From Silurus meridionalis (taxonomy: Eukaryota; Chordata; Actinopteri; Siluriformes; Siluridae), in assembly GCF_014805685.1 (NCBI RefSeq), contig NC_060896.1, forward strand, positions 19,497,777-19,561,776: a stretch of 64,000 nt of DNA, written 5' to 3'. Both the position numbers and the translations under genes were made by a program. Shown piece by piece: positions 26,601-41,483 of this stretch. The notes below the pieces were generated by a model. The model made no database searches, was not told the origin of the DNA, and saw only the letters and a list, made by a program, of their open reading frames with translations. The first letter of the stretch is position 1; every line of letters begins with the position of its first letter.

Positions 26601-29600
26601 CATCTCCCATAGAGAAGACACTAATGGCTGATTTATACTGTACGTACTGTTAATCTTCTGTGATTTGGGCATAACTTGTGCACATCAGTTTTAAAAGAGA
26701 ATGTGCAAAGTTGCAGACAAGGTTTTAGGACTGCATCTATTGTGTGTATCTCTGTATTAGTCCAGACTCTGTGTATTAATAAAGACTGATTGCTGTTATA
26801 AATGTATCTGGATATTTTTGTAACTTAGCAAATACTTTTGGATATAGGGGCAGTGGTTTTCAATCACACAAACCAATGACAACAATCACATCCACAGCAA
26901 AACACTTTACAGTCGTTCTTAGTTGCTTTGGGGCGTTTCTCAGATCAGAAATGTAATTCTAAAAACTACTTGTTCAACCTCCACATCATATTGTCATTTG
27001 TGCTCATCATAAGAAAATTTCTTGTTGCTTTGATCAAATTGTGAATGCTTTTGTACATTCATTTAATTGATTGTGTACAAGTGTCTGCTTTTTGCAGACA
27101 ATTGTACACAATCAATTCTTTTTGCAGACAAGTGTACACAATCAATTAAATGAATGTACAAAAACATTCACAAATTGATCAAAACAACAAAAAATGCTTT
27201 TATGTGCACAAGTGACTACATGATGTGGAGGTTGAAAAAGTAGTTTTGAAAAACTGAGAAAAACTAAAAGAGAAAGAGAAATGTTTTGGCTTGGTTGTGC
27301 ATTTAATTAATACAAGACGTTATACAATCAATTACTAAAAAATTATTTGTGCACCTTAACATTACCTACCAGTAGTTGCTAGAAACATTTAATCAGAAAT
27401 GTATTAAAGAAATGTTTGATTAGTGCGCAATTAATGTGTAATTACTAACAAGGAATGTTTACACATTATACTGGAGGATGCAGGTTACATTAACCATGAA
27501 ACAAATAAAACTACTAATGCCAACCAGAATAAAACTACTAATGGCAACCTTCGAGAGCCAACATTTCTTGGTGAATAGACAATTTAGGGCAAGAAAATGT
27601 GCATGTAATGGTTCCTTTAAGCAAAATAAATACGTGTGTTGATAGAGCACACCTGAGCACTGGCCATTAAGGAGACCAAATCCAGGTTTGCAGAGCACAC
27701 AACTGTAGGAACCCTGAGTATTTATGCACTCCTTCCCTGGACAGCGGAGCGGGTCATCACACTCATCAATGTCTGAAACACACAGATGGATTCTATGACA
27801 TCAACAATTTCATACGTCATTGTCGCTCAACAGAAAAAGGCAGAGTGAGACACTGGGCTATACTGAACATAAGAATTATAGAATTACCTGCACATGTGTT
27901 GTTCTGCAGCTTGTATCCTGTCCTGCACACACACCTGAAGCTGCCGAGCGTGTTCTCACAGCGCCCATTAGTGCAAGGGTTAGGGATCAGACGGCACTCG
28001 TCAATATCTATAGGAGATTGAGCAAATGTTTTCAATTTAAATAAAGGTCTGCCGTTGAGTATGTTGTAACTAACACTATTTAAATAGTGCTAAAAAAAAG
28101 AAAATAGGCAAAATATGATCTCTGTATAAAAGATGCACCCAGAGTTTGAAGGATAAGTGTAGATCATGATTTTTTTCCCTGTACGAAATTACAATCGTAT
28201 ACATTTAAATCTGGATAGAGCACAATTTAGGTATTAAATTCCCAATATTTGCATTAAATAACTATATAAAAGAGAACAAATTGTGGCAGAGAGATAGCTG
28301 AAATGGTTGACATTTGCAGAAAAAATTTGCTCTAGTGTATAGCTAATATCAGTAAAAGACCAAATCTGTGTTTCAACAGCCATTTAAAAACCCCAGTAAC
28401 TTCTTTTCCTTTAAAAAATGTGAACATTGGTCAACTTATAGTCGATATAAACTGCCAAACTGGAGTGCTAGCACACACATTCGATGAACTCTTGAAGTAC
28501 TCTCAAAGCATTCTGTGAACAATCCTGAAGCAGGATTAGCTGCTAAAAAGACGAAACTGCTGTTAACACACACTGACCTGAGCACAGGCTTTGCTGGGAA
28601 TTACTCTGAAAGCCTGAAGGACACACACAGCGAAAACTTCCCACTGTGTTCTCACAGTGACCAGCCAAACATGGCCTCGGAGACAACAAACATTCATTTA
28701 CGTCTGCGAATACACAAAGTGATACATTTCAATATGTTTTAATTAATCAAAATCTAATTTTAGCATGTGCATTACTAATGCACAAGAAAGACAGAGAGTT
28801 GTTTTTTTAAACATAACATATTTTACATACTGTGTAATAAAATTTTATATGGATAGACTGTATTATGTGTAATACAGAACTAGAGTTCTGATGTTTTTAG
28901 ATGACCTCATGCTCCTATGCCAGGCTAATAAGCTCATTGGAAAGAAGGTTATTTACTAGCTACTAGCTAATACAATAGCATGATTACAGAAAGTTGTGAT
29001 AGGTATATGTTCATTACTGAAAACTTCATGCTGTTTAATGCGCTACTGTATTAATTACTTACAACAAATTCTAAAACGTACTCTTCAAACAAACAGCATA
29101 TAAAAGTATATAATAAAGATGAGTAACTACAAATGAAAATGCCAAAACTTGGTTTTATTGCAGTCTATTTAATAGCAAGCTGCTAGCTAGTAGGCTAATT
29201 AGTGGTTTGTACAGTTGCTAAAAAAATTGAGGACTTGAGACATAAACTTATATCTTCCTTTAAGGACTAATAACAGCTGAGAAGGTTTTAACGTTTGGAT
29301 CCCATGACCTTCAGGGTCAAAGGTTATTATATAGCCAGCAAAATAAAACTCTAAAGGTGATTTTGTGGCTGGTCAATACAAAGACTCCTGAAAACAAAAG
29401 CAGATTGTTTAGCTGAGGGTAATGCTACTTGTGTGAAAGCCTGACCAAGTCTTCAAACTCTTTGAAATGAACTTTGACCTTTAGGAGCTTTAAAAGGTCC
29501 CTGGGAAAATGTAGAAAAGACTAAAGCATGTAAAGTGGTCAAATGCAAGAAAAAAAATAAACAAAAACAAAACAATGGCATCCCTTCCATGGATAATTGT

Positions 29601-30035
29601 TGAATTTAATTCAGATTTTAAGTGTTAAAGAAATAATATATAAACATCAGATATCAGGTACATTTTTTTTTCTGATTTCTATTTGTTATATATTAAATTG
29701 CACTATTTAATGCCAAAACAGATTTAGTGGTTAAAATCAAAAACGTAATATTGTGTTTTAATTTAGTTCATTGTTTTTTATTAGATTGTGGTGCCACTGT
29801 ATATACTGAAATCAAATTCAGTGCACACAGAATAGTGGTTTATCAGCTGTTCATCAGCTCTGTAGCATGATGTGTGAATTCTGCCTTTTTTCTCATGCTG
29901 TGTCTTCTTTTTCATTGTAATAAACAGTAAAAACCTTAAACTCTTATTTTTTTTGCTATATAATTCCTATTTTTTGTGGCTAATTTGTCCATAGCTGCCC
30001 ATTAAGCATGCTGAGAAAAATAAATAAATAAATAA

Positions 30036-30066
<31 letters not shown>

Positions 30067-30578
30067 TCGAATTTAATTATTAAGGAGGGTCTAAGAAACA
30101 TTCCTTCTGCTAACGCACCACCACTGAGACAAATTTGCTTACACCGTGTCCAAAAATTATTACATACATTTTTACTACATACTTATATATTATATTATAG
30201 CACTCAAAATGAGAAAGATCAAAGATCATGTTTCCAATATTTTTATTTTGCCCTGTTTTGTCCCAAGTTGTTTGTACAAGTATTTCTCTACCAGAGAAGG
30301 CAAGCTTTCATAGTTTAACCACATGCCAGAAATACACTTATTTTAGTGTCTGCTATTTTGAGAAAATTAGAATGCAAGAGAAGAACAGGGAACATTTCAT
30401 ACCTTGGCAATGACCTGCTTGAGAATTGAGAATGAATCCAGAATTACACAAACATGTGTGTTTTCCCCCAGCCTTATTGATACACCGACCAGGCCCACAA
30501 ACCTGAGGGTTAACCTCACACACACGCTTGTCTGCAAAACACACATAAACAGTGTTAATAGCAGTGATGACTGATTGT

Positions 30579-30651
<73 letters not shown>

Positions 30652-33106
30652 TGTTTTCAAAGTGAATCCTTTTTTTTTTTGATTGAGCACACCAGTACCC
30701 TCAGGCAAGTGAAGAAAAATAGAGTGAAAAATAACTACAAAAAGAAGTGGATGATCAACCCTGCTTTACCCTTGTTCATTATAGGGAACATGAGATCTGT
30801 TTTTAATAAAATGGATGAATGCAGACCAGTAATTTTATACTCAGTGCATTTTTTATAAAGACCTGGCTAACAGTACTGATTCCTGATGCCTCATTGCAAA
30901 GCATCCATATAATGAATAACACAGAAAGAGTGGTAAAAGCAGAGAGGTTGGGGCTAGCAATAAGTAAAGGATAATTAAACCTAAACATAAAGTACATTTA
31001 AAGTAACAACTTTGAGCTACATAGAGCTATTAGCCTGGTCATATTTCTGTGTCCTGCCCTCTGCCAACAAAGACGTGAGGTTAATCATGAAAATCTCTGT
31101 AACTCTTTGCCCGCTTTCATACAGTATGCAAACTGCCATTCCAAAGCATATTTGGAATAACTTAATAAGTTATTTGCAATAACTGCCTAAATATAGAAAG
31201 GTGCACAGGTGTTCCTAATAAAGTGGATTGTAAGAGCATTCAAATTCATCCCAAAGGTATCCAACAGGGTTGATGTCAGAGCTCTCCAGCAGACCACTAA
31301 CAACCATGTAAACCAAATCTTCATGGAGCTGGCTTTGCACACAGGGGCATTGTCATACTGGAACAGGTTTTGGTCTCCTCTAGTTTAAGTGAAGGAAAAA
31401 TGTAATACTGGAGCATTGAAGACCTCTTATACAATTGTGTGCTTCCAACTTTGTGGTAGAAGGTTAGGGAGGAACCATATATAGCTGAAAAAGCCAGGTA
31501 CTTAGCCTATATCGTGTATCTATATATCATATATCGAAAGGTAAAGAATTATGTATCCTGTATCATAAAGCAGGAAGCTATTGGCTAAAGTCAAGCACAC
31601 AGCATGTCAAGCACACAGTCAAGCACACAGCATGTCTCACACTCTTACTAGCCCTGATAGTAATGTACATTTACGGCTTGTGACACACACCCAAATCCAG
31701 AGCAACTTACAATTATGGGATTTATACACTAAACAATACAATTTAATTCAATTCATTTTTATTTGTATTTGTATAGCGCTTCTAACAATGAATATTGTCT
31801 CAAAGCAGCTTTACACAAATAATGTGGTGATTAAATGTAAATATGTTCTTTACAAGTAAGTTTGTCCCTGATGAGCGAGCCGGTGGCGACTGTGGCAAGG
31901 AAAAACTCCCCGAGATGGCATAAGGAAAAAACCTTGAGAGGAACCAGACTCTAAAGGGAACCCATCCTCATCTGGGTTGCACCGAATGTCCATTTATACA
32001 AATATCTAAACAGATAAGGGTACAGGGTTCTGGGCCCAGCAGTGGCAGCTTGGTGGTGCTTGGATTTGAACTTACAACCTGCCAGTCAGAAGAAACACAC
32101 TAACCAGTGAGCCACCTGTACCCTTTGTAATAGGGAATAGGGGTGTTCACTTGTAATGGTTTAATAGTTATAGTGGGCATTGTATTGGTTTTGAATGGAA
32201 ACTGTATAGTGTATATACATCGCAAAGCATATAAAGTAAATAACATAGTATGTCTGGTGGATACCATTCAAAAGCAATCAAGAAACTTTGGCAATTTGTA
32301 AATCACATGTTTGTATCCACTCAACACCATTAGGACATTTTTATGCATCCAGATTTCAGTACGTTTCTACAATATATTTTTTTGTTTTATCATAATGAAT
32401 TAATGATGTACACAAACCTAATACATAATGTTAACCGTCTGGTAATGTTTTTCATTGTTAACCGCTGATGATTTTTTAATGCTATTTGTAATTTAAACCC
32501 TCAAATCCTTGATGGTTGTTTTTTTTTTTTTTTTGCAGCGAGGACTGTTCTCCATACCTGCATCTAGTTTAACAGTTCATACAGGGTAACTTGGCAAGAA
32601 CAAGATTCCCTGCAATTCTCTTTGCATATAGGGTTTTTAAAATAAAACAGACTGAGACTGAGGAACAGGGCAACATGCTATATAAAATGCTTAAGTTTAT
32701 ATAGGTGCATATGTCTGTTTAATGTATATTTCTTTTACTCGTTCTATGTGTCTTTGAGACAATGATGAATGATTAGTGCTACTCTCTCAACTCCATCCAA
32801 GTCCATATTTTTGGCTTGTAGAATACACTGGCACCATCTCAGTCGCTTTACATATCAAAGAAAAGGACTGAAACCATATTCCATATTGTCTCCACATTTC
32901 TCAAGAAATTTAAACAGCTTGCTGGCTGTGTTTTAATCTGTGTGGTTTCAGTAGAGTATCTGCTTACAGGTTCCCAGTTTCAAAAATTAAGACATTTAAG
33001 GCCAGAGTGTAAGGTTCAGTTATTTAGTGAATCTGTTAAAAAAAATAAATAAAAAAAAATTAAAAATTAAAAAAAAATACACAGCTAGAATAAACATTGT
33101 TTCTAG

Positions 33107-33149
<43 letters not shown>

Positions 33150-35420
33150 TTAAACTGTTTCTTTCTTCCATAGGCACATCATTATTGCAACTAAAACCCT
33201 TAAAGAGAAAATAAAAAACTAAAAGTTTGTATGAATGGAGTAGAAAGAACAAAGATACAAAAGTGAAAGTAAAAGAAATTCTTTAATGACCTGATCTGGG
33301 TGGAGGTGGACGAGCCGTTGAGGGAATTGGGAGAGATACGATTGCAGGATAATGGGGTTGAAAAACCAATGGCCTACTTGTGTGGGTCCTAATCACGTCT
33401 ATTTATGAGGAAAGAAATGTTTTACGTTAATCAGTTTAAAATAATCAAACACGTTTATTAATTTTACATTTTAAAATGTAAAAAAAGTAAGTTGTCTGTA
33501 AGCAAAACTGGCATATTGGATAAAAATAATAATTAATTTTTGTTTTTACAGATATAGAATTCTTATTAATTAAGCGAATCACAATCTATGAATCAGACAG
33601 ACCATGGTATAAAAACACTATATGGACAAAGGCCCCTTAGGACACTTGAATTTGCCAGCCATATGTGGTTCTTCCCAAAACCGTAACCACAATGTTATGG
33701 GTACACAATTATATAGGATGACTTAGGATGCAGTAGCATAACATTTTCCCTTCACTTGAACTAGGAGACCCAAACCTGTTCCATCATGACAATACCCCTG
33801 TGCACAAAGCCAGCTTCATAAAGATATGTGTTACATGGTTTGGAGTGGAAGATCTTGGGTGGCCTGCTACAGAGCTTTGACATCAACCCCAATGAAAACT
33901 TGGGGTGAATTAAAATGCTGACTGCACCCCAGGGACCTCACCCCACACCAGAGCATGATTTTAATAACGCCTTTGGGACTGATTGATACCAAATCTCTAT
34001 AACTACATTCCAAAATCTAGTGGAACATCTTCCCAGGAGCTGGGATTTTATTATTACAGCAAATGGAGACTAAATGTGTGTAAATGGAGTGTTCAAAAAG
34101 CAAATATGAATCTTATAGCCAAGTGTCCACACACTTTTGCCTATGTAGTTTATATATTGTACAACAGTACAAAATGCAGTGAAATGCCTATTTAAAGAAA
34201 TTGAAAGAAATTTGTTGATTTGTGCCAGATAAGATTTTTACACTTTGTATTGTCAAACTATTAAAAACTGTATCAATATAAAATTTTTTAAAAATGATCT
34301 ATCTGTTCCTTGCAGTCTAAGAGAGTAAAACTTTCCAATGCTTACAGCAAGGTATCATATCCTTACTTTGTTATTAATCACATACACAATAGTGATGCCT
34401 GTGAGCTCATGCATCTAAAAGTGTGTGGATAATGGTTTACTCTGAGTGTGTTATCTCGTCCACACAACATTTGGAAATCTGGCAAAATTCTAAACTTGGT
34501 TTGGCCCATACATTCTTAACAGACTGATAAATAAGTGTGTGTGTTTTGATGTATTTGGATAAATAATGATAGACAATATGCTAAAGTTAACAATATATGC
34601 TCTATTACTTATAATATTCCTAGCAACTGGTTTTCATCTTGAGAATAAACAAAGTGAATACGTTTAGGTTTTTACATTTTCAAGTTATGGGTACTCACGG
34701 AAAAATTCTTTGCTTGGTTGGCTGGTAGTTGAAGCAAGACCTCCAGTTTGTCTGTGCTGACTCAGCTGTGGTTCATTCTGAATGATGAAAACTTCTGATG
34801 TGATTGGCTGCCTCTGACCAGTACTAGATTGCTGAATCCTGACGTTATGGCTGATAGTTGCCGATTGAGTCCTCGTAGATTGAGGTCTTTGATTAGGTGG
34901 TGGTTCGTTTCTTGTTGTCGACTGCAATAATGATGTGTCGTATCTAGACACTGTTGTTGAAGTACGATTGGTGTGAGAGATCAAGGAAGGGCTATGTGGT
35001 TCTGAAACCCTCTGATTCAGTTTTAGAGTGTTGGGTGAGTAATGGTAGCCAGGACCAGCAGGACAAATCTCCTTAAATTCAACTGTGGACATAGATTGTA
35101 TATTAGTAGAAAATTAAAGCAAACTGCGGTATGATCTTGAAGTTGTGGTATAATCCTGTTTTTGCATTCCTTAAGTTACTGTTTTTTAGTTCTGAGAAAA
35201 TAATTTAAGTAGTAATTCCATTGGCTTCCATTTAAAATTTTGGACCGTTATAACTCCTAAACATTCCAAGCTACATGCACAGCTTTCAGACGATTCCAAA
35301 CCAAGCTTTATATTTTTGCACTGAGCAAACTTATGATTTTCTCATAGAGAATGATTAAAATTCCAAATACGCCCATACTCTAAGATTGGAATGTTCATGA
35401 TTCAAACTCCAAATGTCAAA

Positions 35421-35482
<62 letters not shown>

Positions 35483-35784
35483 CCACCCACCCATCAACAC
35501 ACCCACACACACACACACATATAACTGTGTGCACATGGCCTGAAGCCCCTGTACTCTCTCACACTCTGTCAATGTACCAGTAACACACACTCCCACTTAT
35601 TTATTATTATAAATATAAATCTACCTACAACACACATACACACCCTCTCTGCATGTCTTTTTATATATCTACCTTTATCAATCTCTCACTTTATTTAATT
35701 GTGAGAATATTTCATTCATATGTCTTTCTACAGGTATCACTCCATTTGTCATCTACCTTTCAACCAGTAACTGTCCATTCATTT

Positions 35785-35860
<76 letters not shown>

Positions 35861-37712
35861 TCAATAACATCAAAGTTTGATATAAAGGACTTTGTCAATT
35901 TAGTTTTATTATTTGTTGGTCAAGCTTCTGTGTCTTTCCTGATGATGTGTAATATCAAACCTGACTATAGAACCAAATATAACAAACTGGGTCAACTAAA
36001 TATTAAACACTGTTTCAATGAAATAAAAAAAAAAGTGACTCACCAGATCCAAAATAAGGGCACGCCTCACACTTCCTTCCCCAGGCTTTGCCGACGCGAC
36101 TGCAGCAGCAAATCTGCTTAGTGATGTTCTTCAGAATGGGCAAAGAGCAGACGCTTTGAGAGACAACACGGAAACACTGATCCTTCTCGTCTGAAATGAC
36201 TCTCTGGGCTGTGTAACGAGGGAAAGAAAGTCACAACACTGCATAAAGGCAAAACAATAGCAATCAAGCATGAAAGACTGAGTGAACAAAGACATGGATT
36301 CAAACATGCAGCATTCTCCTCATGCCAGGCCATTATGATTTAGAAAATTGACCATTGTTTTTATTGATTATTAGCCTGATCACTGGACTTGCACCTAATG
36401 TGTGCTGCCAATGGACAATTCTGCACATTTTCCTTCAGCAAGTTTCTATGCTTTATTCTTTAATACAATAAAACCCAAATCGTTATTATGTTTATATTTG
36501 AATTCTAACTCTAATATTTAAATAGCTGCATTCATAAAATAAAGCTACAATAAAAAGAGTGTGAGAACCCCTTTCTGTCACATGACACAGCAATCATTAG
36601 TTTTTATTATCATAAGTGTTTAGAACCCCATCTGACAGCCATCGAATGTTCTATTCAGAACTTAAACAGCATATGTATTTAAACCTCTTCAACCTTGCCA
36701 TGTTTTCGCAAAACAAACACAATATAATCACAATACAATCTCAATATCTTTAGGCTATAATTCACAGAGATATATTTAGTTTACTTTTACTTTTATTCCA
36801 CACATCTTGATTAGCTTAGTGGAGCAGATCTGACAACCAACACAGCTAGAGAGAAAATATAAATAAATAGCTGGCACAACATTATTAAAAACACATGCAT
36901 GCACATGCATGAAAGCACAAGCACACAACAAACATACCTACCGCTATCCATATATAAGACGCTTTAACAACATTCCAAAAAGAACACTGATGCTCCCAAA
37001 CGTGCATTTAAAAAAAAAAAAAAAAAAAAAAAAGGAGCACAAATTGTGTAAAGGTCAGAGGTCAAAGGCATCAAGAAAGCACAAGACCACAGCAGCACAG
37101 CGACAGATTCGCACAGCCATCATTTAGCATTTTAACACTCGAAACATTCAACACTTCTTTCTGTCTCTTCTGATATTCATCTCTGTCTTGGATTGAAGAG
37201 TATGTGACATTTCTAAAAAAAATGTACCGAGGCACATCCAGAAGTCTGAGTGCACTACTACTGAGTATTACTACTATTCATTATTTAAATAAAAATTGTA
37301 TTGGTCACTGCACAACTATACATGTGCAGTGAGATGCTTATTAAACAATGAATTGATTAATTGATTAATTTATTTAATTTGCTTAAAAATCTCCCTAAAT
37401 ATTCCCTAAACCAGAACTGCCATAAACCAAAAATCGAAACATTTAAAACACACCTACTATATAATACCACAAATCTGTACATTTTATTTATTATACATTT
37501 TATTTATTTGTTATTTATTATTTAGTTATTTATGTAACAGAACAGTTCTATCTATGATTCAGACATTTACTTTAAATGTGGTCATTGTAATACATTATTG
37601 TTTTCATAGTAACTAATTATGTGTGAGTACTTGCATGGATCTACATAATCTGTAAATAAATAGAGAAATGGTTATTAAATATTATTAACTAATTAATTAA
37701 TGTATCCTTGTA

Positions 37713-37789
<77 letters not shown>

Positions 37790-38413
37790 TCCTTACTTAC
37801 AGTACACTCAGTAAAGTAAGGTTTTGTGCCAAACATCATAGGTCCTAGTCAGTCAGTAAGGGGTTTTCATCTATCAAAATATAATAATATTATTATTAAT
37901 ATTATTATATAATAAATATAATAATTCTTATTTTGTTTTGTATTCTTTAATTTCACTATCTAATTTATTTTTAATGGTGAATAAATATGTATTGCTAAAT
38001 CTTTTTTATTTAGTTGAAGTATCCTTTTACTTTCTTACCTTTTTTTTTACTTTCTTTTCTTAACCTTTATGCATTTTGTTGTTTGACTAGATTAGCTTGT
38101 ATCTCATAAGATATAAAAACATAAACTGTTAACTGTAGCTTTTTTTTTTCTTTTTTTCAAATGATTACAGCTTACAACAGCAGTTACTGTATGCACTGTT
38201 AATGTACAGTATTAAACTTAAAATTAGCCCAAAAAGCTGGTATAGATATATCCGAAAGAATTAAAAATAAATAATTAAAATTTTTCAACAGCACGTAAAA
38301 GGTAATCTTTATTTTTGGGAAATTATTACCGAGTTTTATTTCATACTGCACTGTTCACCTGTTCACAATTTAGTTTTTTGTTTATTTGGAAACTCTGGTT
38401 ACTTTGGTATTTG

Positions 38414-38498
<85 letters not shown>

Positions 38499-41082
38499 TT
38501 TATTTACTTACTTTTAATAGCTGCTTTATTCTTGTCAGGATGCTAAAAATGTTTTAAACAAATTAAACAATTTTTATCAATTTTATAATTAGTGTATTCA
38601 GTCATTTATATCACCCTTGTAGTTTTAATAAAACAATTAATTCTGTCTAGATCATTAAATAATTCTCTGCAGTACTCACCATTACATATTTAAATGTTAA
38701 AAATACGTACACTAAAACCAAACTTAACCTTTATTTTAAAATGAAATATTTATAACCTTAGAAATGAAAGCAGTTCTTTTTGTTAGTGATGTCAGACCTC
38801 TGAACCTGATCCTCTTTATTGCTTTTTAACTGTAACAGACTCTTCAGTCTTGCCATCATTCCAGCATTTACTTACAGATACAGATGCCACGTGAGGCGTC
38901 CAATAAGAAACCAGGTTTGCAAACACAGCTGTAGCTCCCGCGGGTGTTCACACACTTCCCGTTCTCACAGAAACCCTGCTGCGCACACTCGTTAATATCT
39001 ACACCAAGGGAGGAAGATTACAGGTAGGTGTGTGGGCGTGTGCATGGGTGTGTCTTTGTGTGTCACAATTATTTCCATCCAAATGGTTTTAGGTAAAATT
39101 GCTCATAAATATAGAAGCAGAAAAACAAACACATTCCTAAATGCTGCATTAAAGTGTTTCCTCCTGTTTAATGGTATGGATATACATTCTTATAAATATG
39201 CACATACTATACACAAGCAGTGTGTGGTATAAGTCATACAAAAGAGTGCATACATGTTTTTTCCTATCAAGTTCCTGTTCTTTTACATCTACAGCTGGAG
39301 CTGGTTGTGTGTGCATTAAAGGTTTAGAGGATGGTACTGTCCTTAGCATGCCCAAGGCCATGGGACAAATACAACAGCTCCATGACTTAAGAAAGAGGGG
39401 CCCTTTGAGAGGATTCCACACTAACATCATAAACAGGACCAGGTGCTGGTTGTCTTTGAACTTACAGTATATACTATTATGCTTGAGAATGTGATGTCAT
39501 GAAAGGCTTAGGAATGTGATGCTGTTTCTTGACTCATGCCTCCACTACCTACCACATACCAGTGATGCCACTGACAGCTCAAGGACACTCAGGACAATTT
39601 CTTTATATGTTTTCCTCATTTGCCAGCATGCTGCAATATTCTAAGGGAGTAGTAACACTTTACTGCATGCCAAGGACTAAATCCTGTCTCTGTGAAATTG
39701 ATTGATATATGCAATAGCACTATGAAACTTTTAAAAGGTATACCTTAGTTTTAAAAACAGCGATAAATGATTTGTAATATAGATTTCACAGTTTGAAACC
39801 AATTGTGCCAGTTGAACATGTTTATTTTTGGCATATTTATGTCAATACACCAGTGTACTCCAATGTTAAAATGTTTCCACTTTCAACCAAAAGTACAAAA
39901 TCATGCCAACAAAAGGAACAGCTTCAGAAGAAGATCAGCTGGACCATTTTTGATCCATATGCTATTCAACGTGTGGGCTGTGCAAAGATTCCCTTTTACA
40001 TTGAGCTAAGGTTTTTTTATATATTTTCTAAGTTTTTTTTATTTGTTTTTGACTTAATTTGTGTTGCTATTTCAATTCCATATCTAATTTATCTTGGTTT
40101 TATTTTAACCTTTCTGGTTTAGAAGGAGTCTGTAGACTTTTTATATCTGCTTTATGCACATTTCAATAAGCAGTTACTGTACTTTTTCTATTGAGGTCAA
40201 TGAGGGCAGTCTAACTTAAGTTAATGGACACTGGTTTGAATTACGGCTGTGTGATTCTATCACATTATAGCCATGTAAATCTATGTAGAAACTGCCAATA
40301 GGTTTTGATTGACATGAACTGTTCAAAGAGCAGGCCCTGGAGGCACCAGCTATAAAAAAAAAAAAAGAAAATTTAAGAGGAAGTACCTAATATATTTGTC
40401 ATTACTCCACTCCATGTAAATCTAACCTTTCCAATATGGTGAAACAATCCCATTAGGTAGCTTGTTGTAAAGACAATTCCCAAGTTGGTATTATTAAAAT
40501 TATTATAAAACTCAAAAACAATGGAGATGGACTCTAATTCATATAAACTGTTGGCTAAAAAGGGTATGAGCTGCAATTGCAATGAACAGTTTTACAGTCA
40601 GGTGGACATCAGTAAATAGATAACAACCTCAACAATGATGAAACTATAATGCGGTGGTCCCCAACCATTTTTGCAACACGTACCAATTGACCAACGGACG
40701 GGTGCTGGTCTGCGGCCCGGGTGGTTGGGGACCACTGCTATAATGAATGGATATTTAGTGTTATCCAGATGAGAACGGGTTTCCTTATGAATCCAATTCT
40801 TCTCAAGATTTTCTAGCTCATACCATCTCAGTTGACCATTGCAGAAGGATAACCTGATTGGGACTTATTTAGAAACACTAAAGTGTTTACTCATAATATA
40901 TTTATTTTATAAGCTGCTTTGGGATTGAATTGAATTGAATTAAATTGGACATTAAATCTAACCTACACTAAACTTGAAACCCTTATTTATACATCTTTTA
41001 TAGTTATATAATAATAAAATTGAAAGCCAGAATGAACGTGGACACACACACGTGCACACGCACACACACGCACACACGCACG

Positions 41083-41143
<61 letters not shown>

Positions 41144-41286
41144 ACACACACATGCACAGAGCAGGCTTCTTCTTTGTATCTCTCTTGGTAGTAAACTGTT
41201 CTCTGAGGCAGAGAGAGTTACAGACATTTTGTCTCCATCTCAGTGATAAGCCGCAACCCCGACATCCCTACCCCTACCCCACCCCT

Positions 41287-41336
<50 letters not shown>

Positions 41337-41430
41337 CACTACCATATTGTGTGACATCACTTATCTGATTGGCATAGAATATCACACACAGATAATTAAA
41401 CCACCTACAAAATTTCTGCACTACATTAGG

Positions 41431-41483
<53 letters not shown>

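Noticed and set aside
21067..28007. CRISPR-like regularly spaced repeats
   Set aside because: The repeated 120-bp units are EGF exons with splice sites and coding constraint, at uneven spacing, in a vertebrate genome.
39149..40122. Overlapping open frames of about 90-110 codons in the exon 5-6 intron
   Set aside because: No domain, no splice-compatible EGF/TB pattern, and biased composition; I see no support for a gene.
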